In this document: positions 63,144-64,000 of the stretch, piece by piece
Layout: each line of letters begins with the position of its first letter
Numbering within the stretch: position 1 is the stretch's first letter
Assembly: GCF_900168025.1 (NCBI RefSeq)
Contig: NZ_FUYN01000002.1
Coordinates: 460,343-524,342, forward strand
Source: Acetoanaerobium noterae
Lineage (GTDB): Bacteria > Bacillota > Clostridia > Peptostreptococcales > Filifactoraceae
Direction: 5' to 3'
Length of the DNA: 64,000 bases
The notes under the pieces: model-generated
What the model was told of the DNA's origin: nothing
What the model saw: the letters and a program-made list of their open reading frames with translations, nothing else
Database searches by the model: none
Program-made: the position numbers and the translations under genes

Positions 63144-64000
63144 TTATTTATATAATGCGATTAGTTTATCAAATGCTGGTAGAGAATTTATTATTTTTTC
63201 ATAAGATATACAATAAGATAATCTAAAATGTCCTGGACATCCAAATGCGGAGCCTGGAACTAAAAGAAGATTAAACTGCTTAGCATCTTCACAGAATTTT
63301 TTATCATCAGCAATAGGAGATCTTGGGAACAAATAAAATGCACCCTGCGGCTTTACACATTCAAAACCTATACTTACTAGGTGATTGTAAAGGGCATCTC
63401 TATTTTTCTTGTATACATTAACATCTACCTCGGCATTTAAGTTCTTTGCAACTACTCTTTGGAAAAGTGATGGTGCATTTACAAAGCCAAGAATACGGTT
63501 AGCAACGTTTAGAGAACCCATAACATCACCAAAATCAGCAATCTCAGGATGAACTACTAGATAGCCTATACGCTCGCCAGGAAGTGATAAAGATTTGCTA
63601 TATGAGTAACCTATGATGGTATTTTTATAGTATTTTAGAAGACATGGAACCTCAGCATTATCATATACGATTTCTCTGTATGGCTCATCTGATATTAGGA
63701 AAATATCAATGCCAAGTTCTTCTTCTTTTTGCTTAAGCACTTCGGCAAGCTTTGTAAGAGCCGCATCAGAATAAATTACTCCAGTAGGGTTGTTTGGTGA
63801 GTTTACTATAACTATTTTAGTTTTTGGTGTAATAGCAGATTTAAGAGCTTCGATATTAGGCTCAAAGGTATCTATATCAGGCTCAACTACAACTAGATTT
63901 GCATCGTAGTTAGCTGAATATGCTCTATATTCTCCAAAAAATGGAGCAAATGTAATTACTTCATCGCCAGGGTTTAGAAGAGTTTTAAAAATTATATTTA
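63144..64000 (-). CDS. Class I/II aminotransferase, C-terminal part (5' end outside window)
   Basis: The minus-strand frame is open to the window end (about 285 residues visible), so the start is beyond 64000; an internal GTG at 63740 is not the real start. Visible fold-type I motifs: LNPGDEVITFAPFFGEYRAY, NSPNNPTGVIYS (substrate-carboxylate Asn), ISDEPYREIVYD (PLP Asp/Tyr) and YSKSLSLPGERIGY (PLP Lys). The family includes aspartate, alanine and aromatic aminotransferases; the substrate cannot be set from this fragment. Confidence 0.87.
   Translation of the reverse strand, partial: NIIFKTLLNPGDEVITFAPFFGEYRAYSANYDANLVVVEPDIDTFEPNIEALKSAITPKTKIVIVNSPNNPTGVIYSDAALTKLAEVLKQKEEELGIDIFLISDEPYREIVYDNAEVPCLLKYYKNTIIGYSYSKSLSLPGERIGYLVVHPEIADFGDVMGSLNVANRILGFVNAPSLFQRVVAKNLNAEVDVNVYKKNRDALYNHLVSIGFECVKPQGAFYLFPRSPIADDKKFCEDAKQFNLLLVPGSAFGCPGHFRLSYCISYEKIINSLPAFDKLIALYK

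Noticed and set aside
1-64000. CRISPR arrays, tRNA/rRNA genes, insertion sequences, prophage
   Set aside because: I saw no regularly spaced direct repeats, no cloverleaf with a CCA/GTTCRANNC arm, no transposase or integrase motifs and no phage genes. A tool-based scan could still reveal weak cases.

Overview
The window looks like a low-GC chromosome segment from an anaerobic, amino-acid-fermenting member of the Clostridia. The evidence is AT-rich DNA, strong AGGAGG-type ribosome sites, T-box and glycine riboswitch control, a two-gene (PA/PB) glycine decarboxylase, a secretin-less Tad pilus and many c-di-GMP and chemotaxis genes. Peptostreptococcaceae-like genera such as Acetoanaerobium would fit, but the genus cannot be fixed from the sequence alone. 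I see no rRNA, tRNA, CRISPR array, insertion sequence or phage gene. The segment reads as ordinary chromosome with some lineage-specific modules.

Layout. 1-1259: end of a methylthioribose kinase and a class II aldolase, which fit 5-deoxy-sugar/methylthioribose salvage. 1348-2145: a secreted copper-amine-oxidase-N protein. 2151-9868: a Tad/Flp pilus locus, mostly on the minus strand (flp, tadE, Tad_N/TadG-like, cpaB, cpaE, tadA, tadB, tadC, DUF192, with a prepilin peptidase nearby), and a PilZ gene facing it. 10285-13725: cupin regulator, POT peptide transporter and M24 Xaa-Pro-type peptidase. 13912-19131: DUF975 protein, threonine dehydratase under an Ile-type T-box, an APC amino-acid permease and a secreted phosphodiester glycosidase. 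19353-21987: a B12-binding protein with the CarH-type Wx9EH motif, a GGDEF protein, and a MarR-type gene interrupted by an in-frame TGA that may encode selenocysteine. 22078-25171: an AhpD-like CxxC protein, a lipoyl-domain dihydrolipoyl dehydrogenase and a lipoate ligase.

25148-34712: secreted C39-like protein, CapD-type sugar dehydratase, second copper-amine-oxidase-N protein, DUF4230 protein, and two HD-GYP signalling proteins. 35111-39738: two tandem paralogous chemoreceptors. 39806-41038: CsbD and RfbA. 41095-45202: FMN riboswitch with ribD-ribE-ribBA-ribH. 45231-50367: Leu-type T-box with leuA-leuC-leuD-leuB. 50516-53711: a divergent SHMT-like enzyme and a MASE3-SpoIIE phosphatase. 53872-57713: MarR regulator, two ABC-2 permeases and an HlyD-type lipoprotein, with no ATPase. 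57971-63089: unknown small protein, glycine riboswitch, gcvT-gcvH-gcvPA-gcvPB. 63144-end: part of a class I aminotransferase.

How the parts connect. Glycine cleavage needs lipoylated GcvH and a dihydrolipoyl dehydrogenase; both a lipoate ligase and a dehydrogenase are encoded at 22.5-25.2 kb. Branched-chain amino acid synthesis is read out by uncharged tRNA at two separate T-boxes. A c-di-GMP network (one GGDEF, one GGDEF-HD-GYP, one HD-GYP, one PilZ) sits near the Tad pilus and chemoreceptors. The most unusual stretch is 19.3-22.4 kb: a candidate light-sensing B12 protein, a diguanylate cyclase, a candidate selenocysteine-containing MarR regulator, and an 18-bp perfect palindrome in front of a thiol-redox gene.
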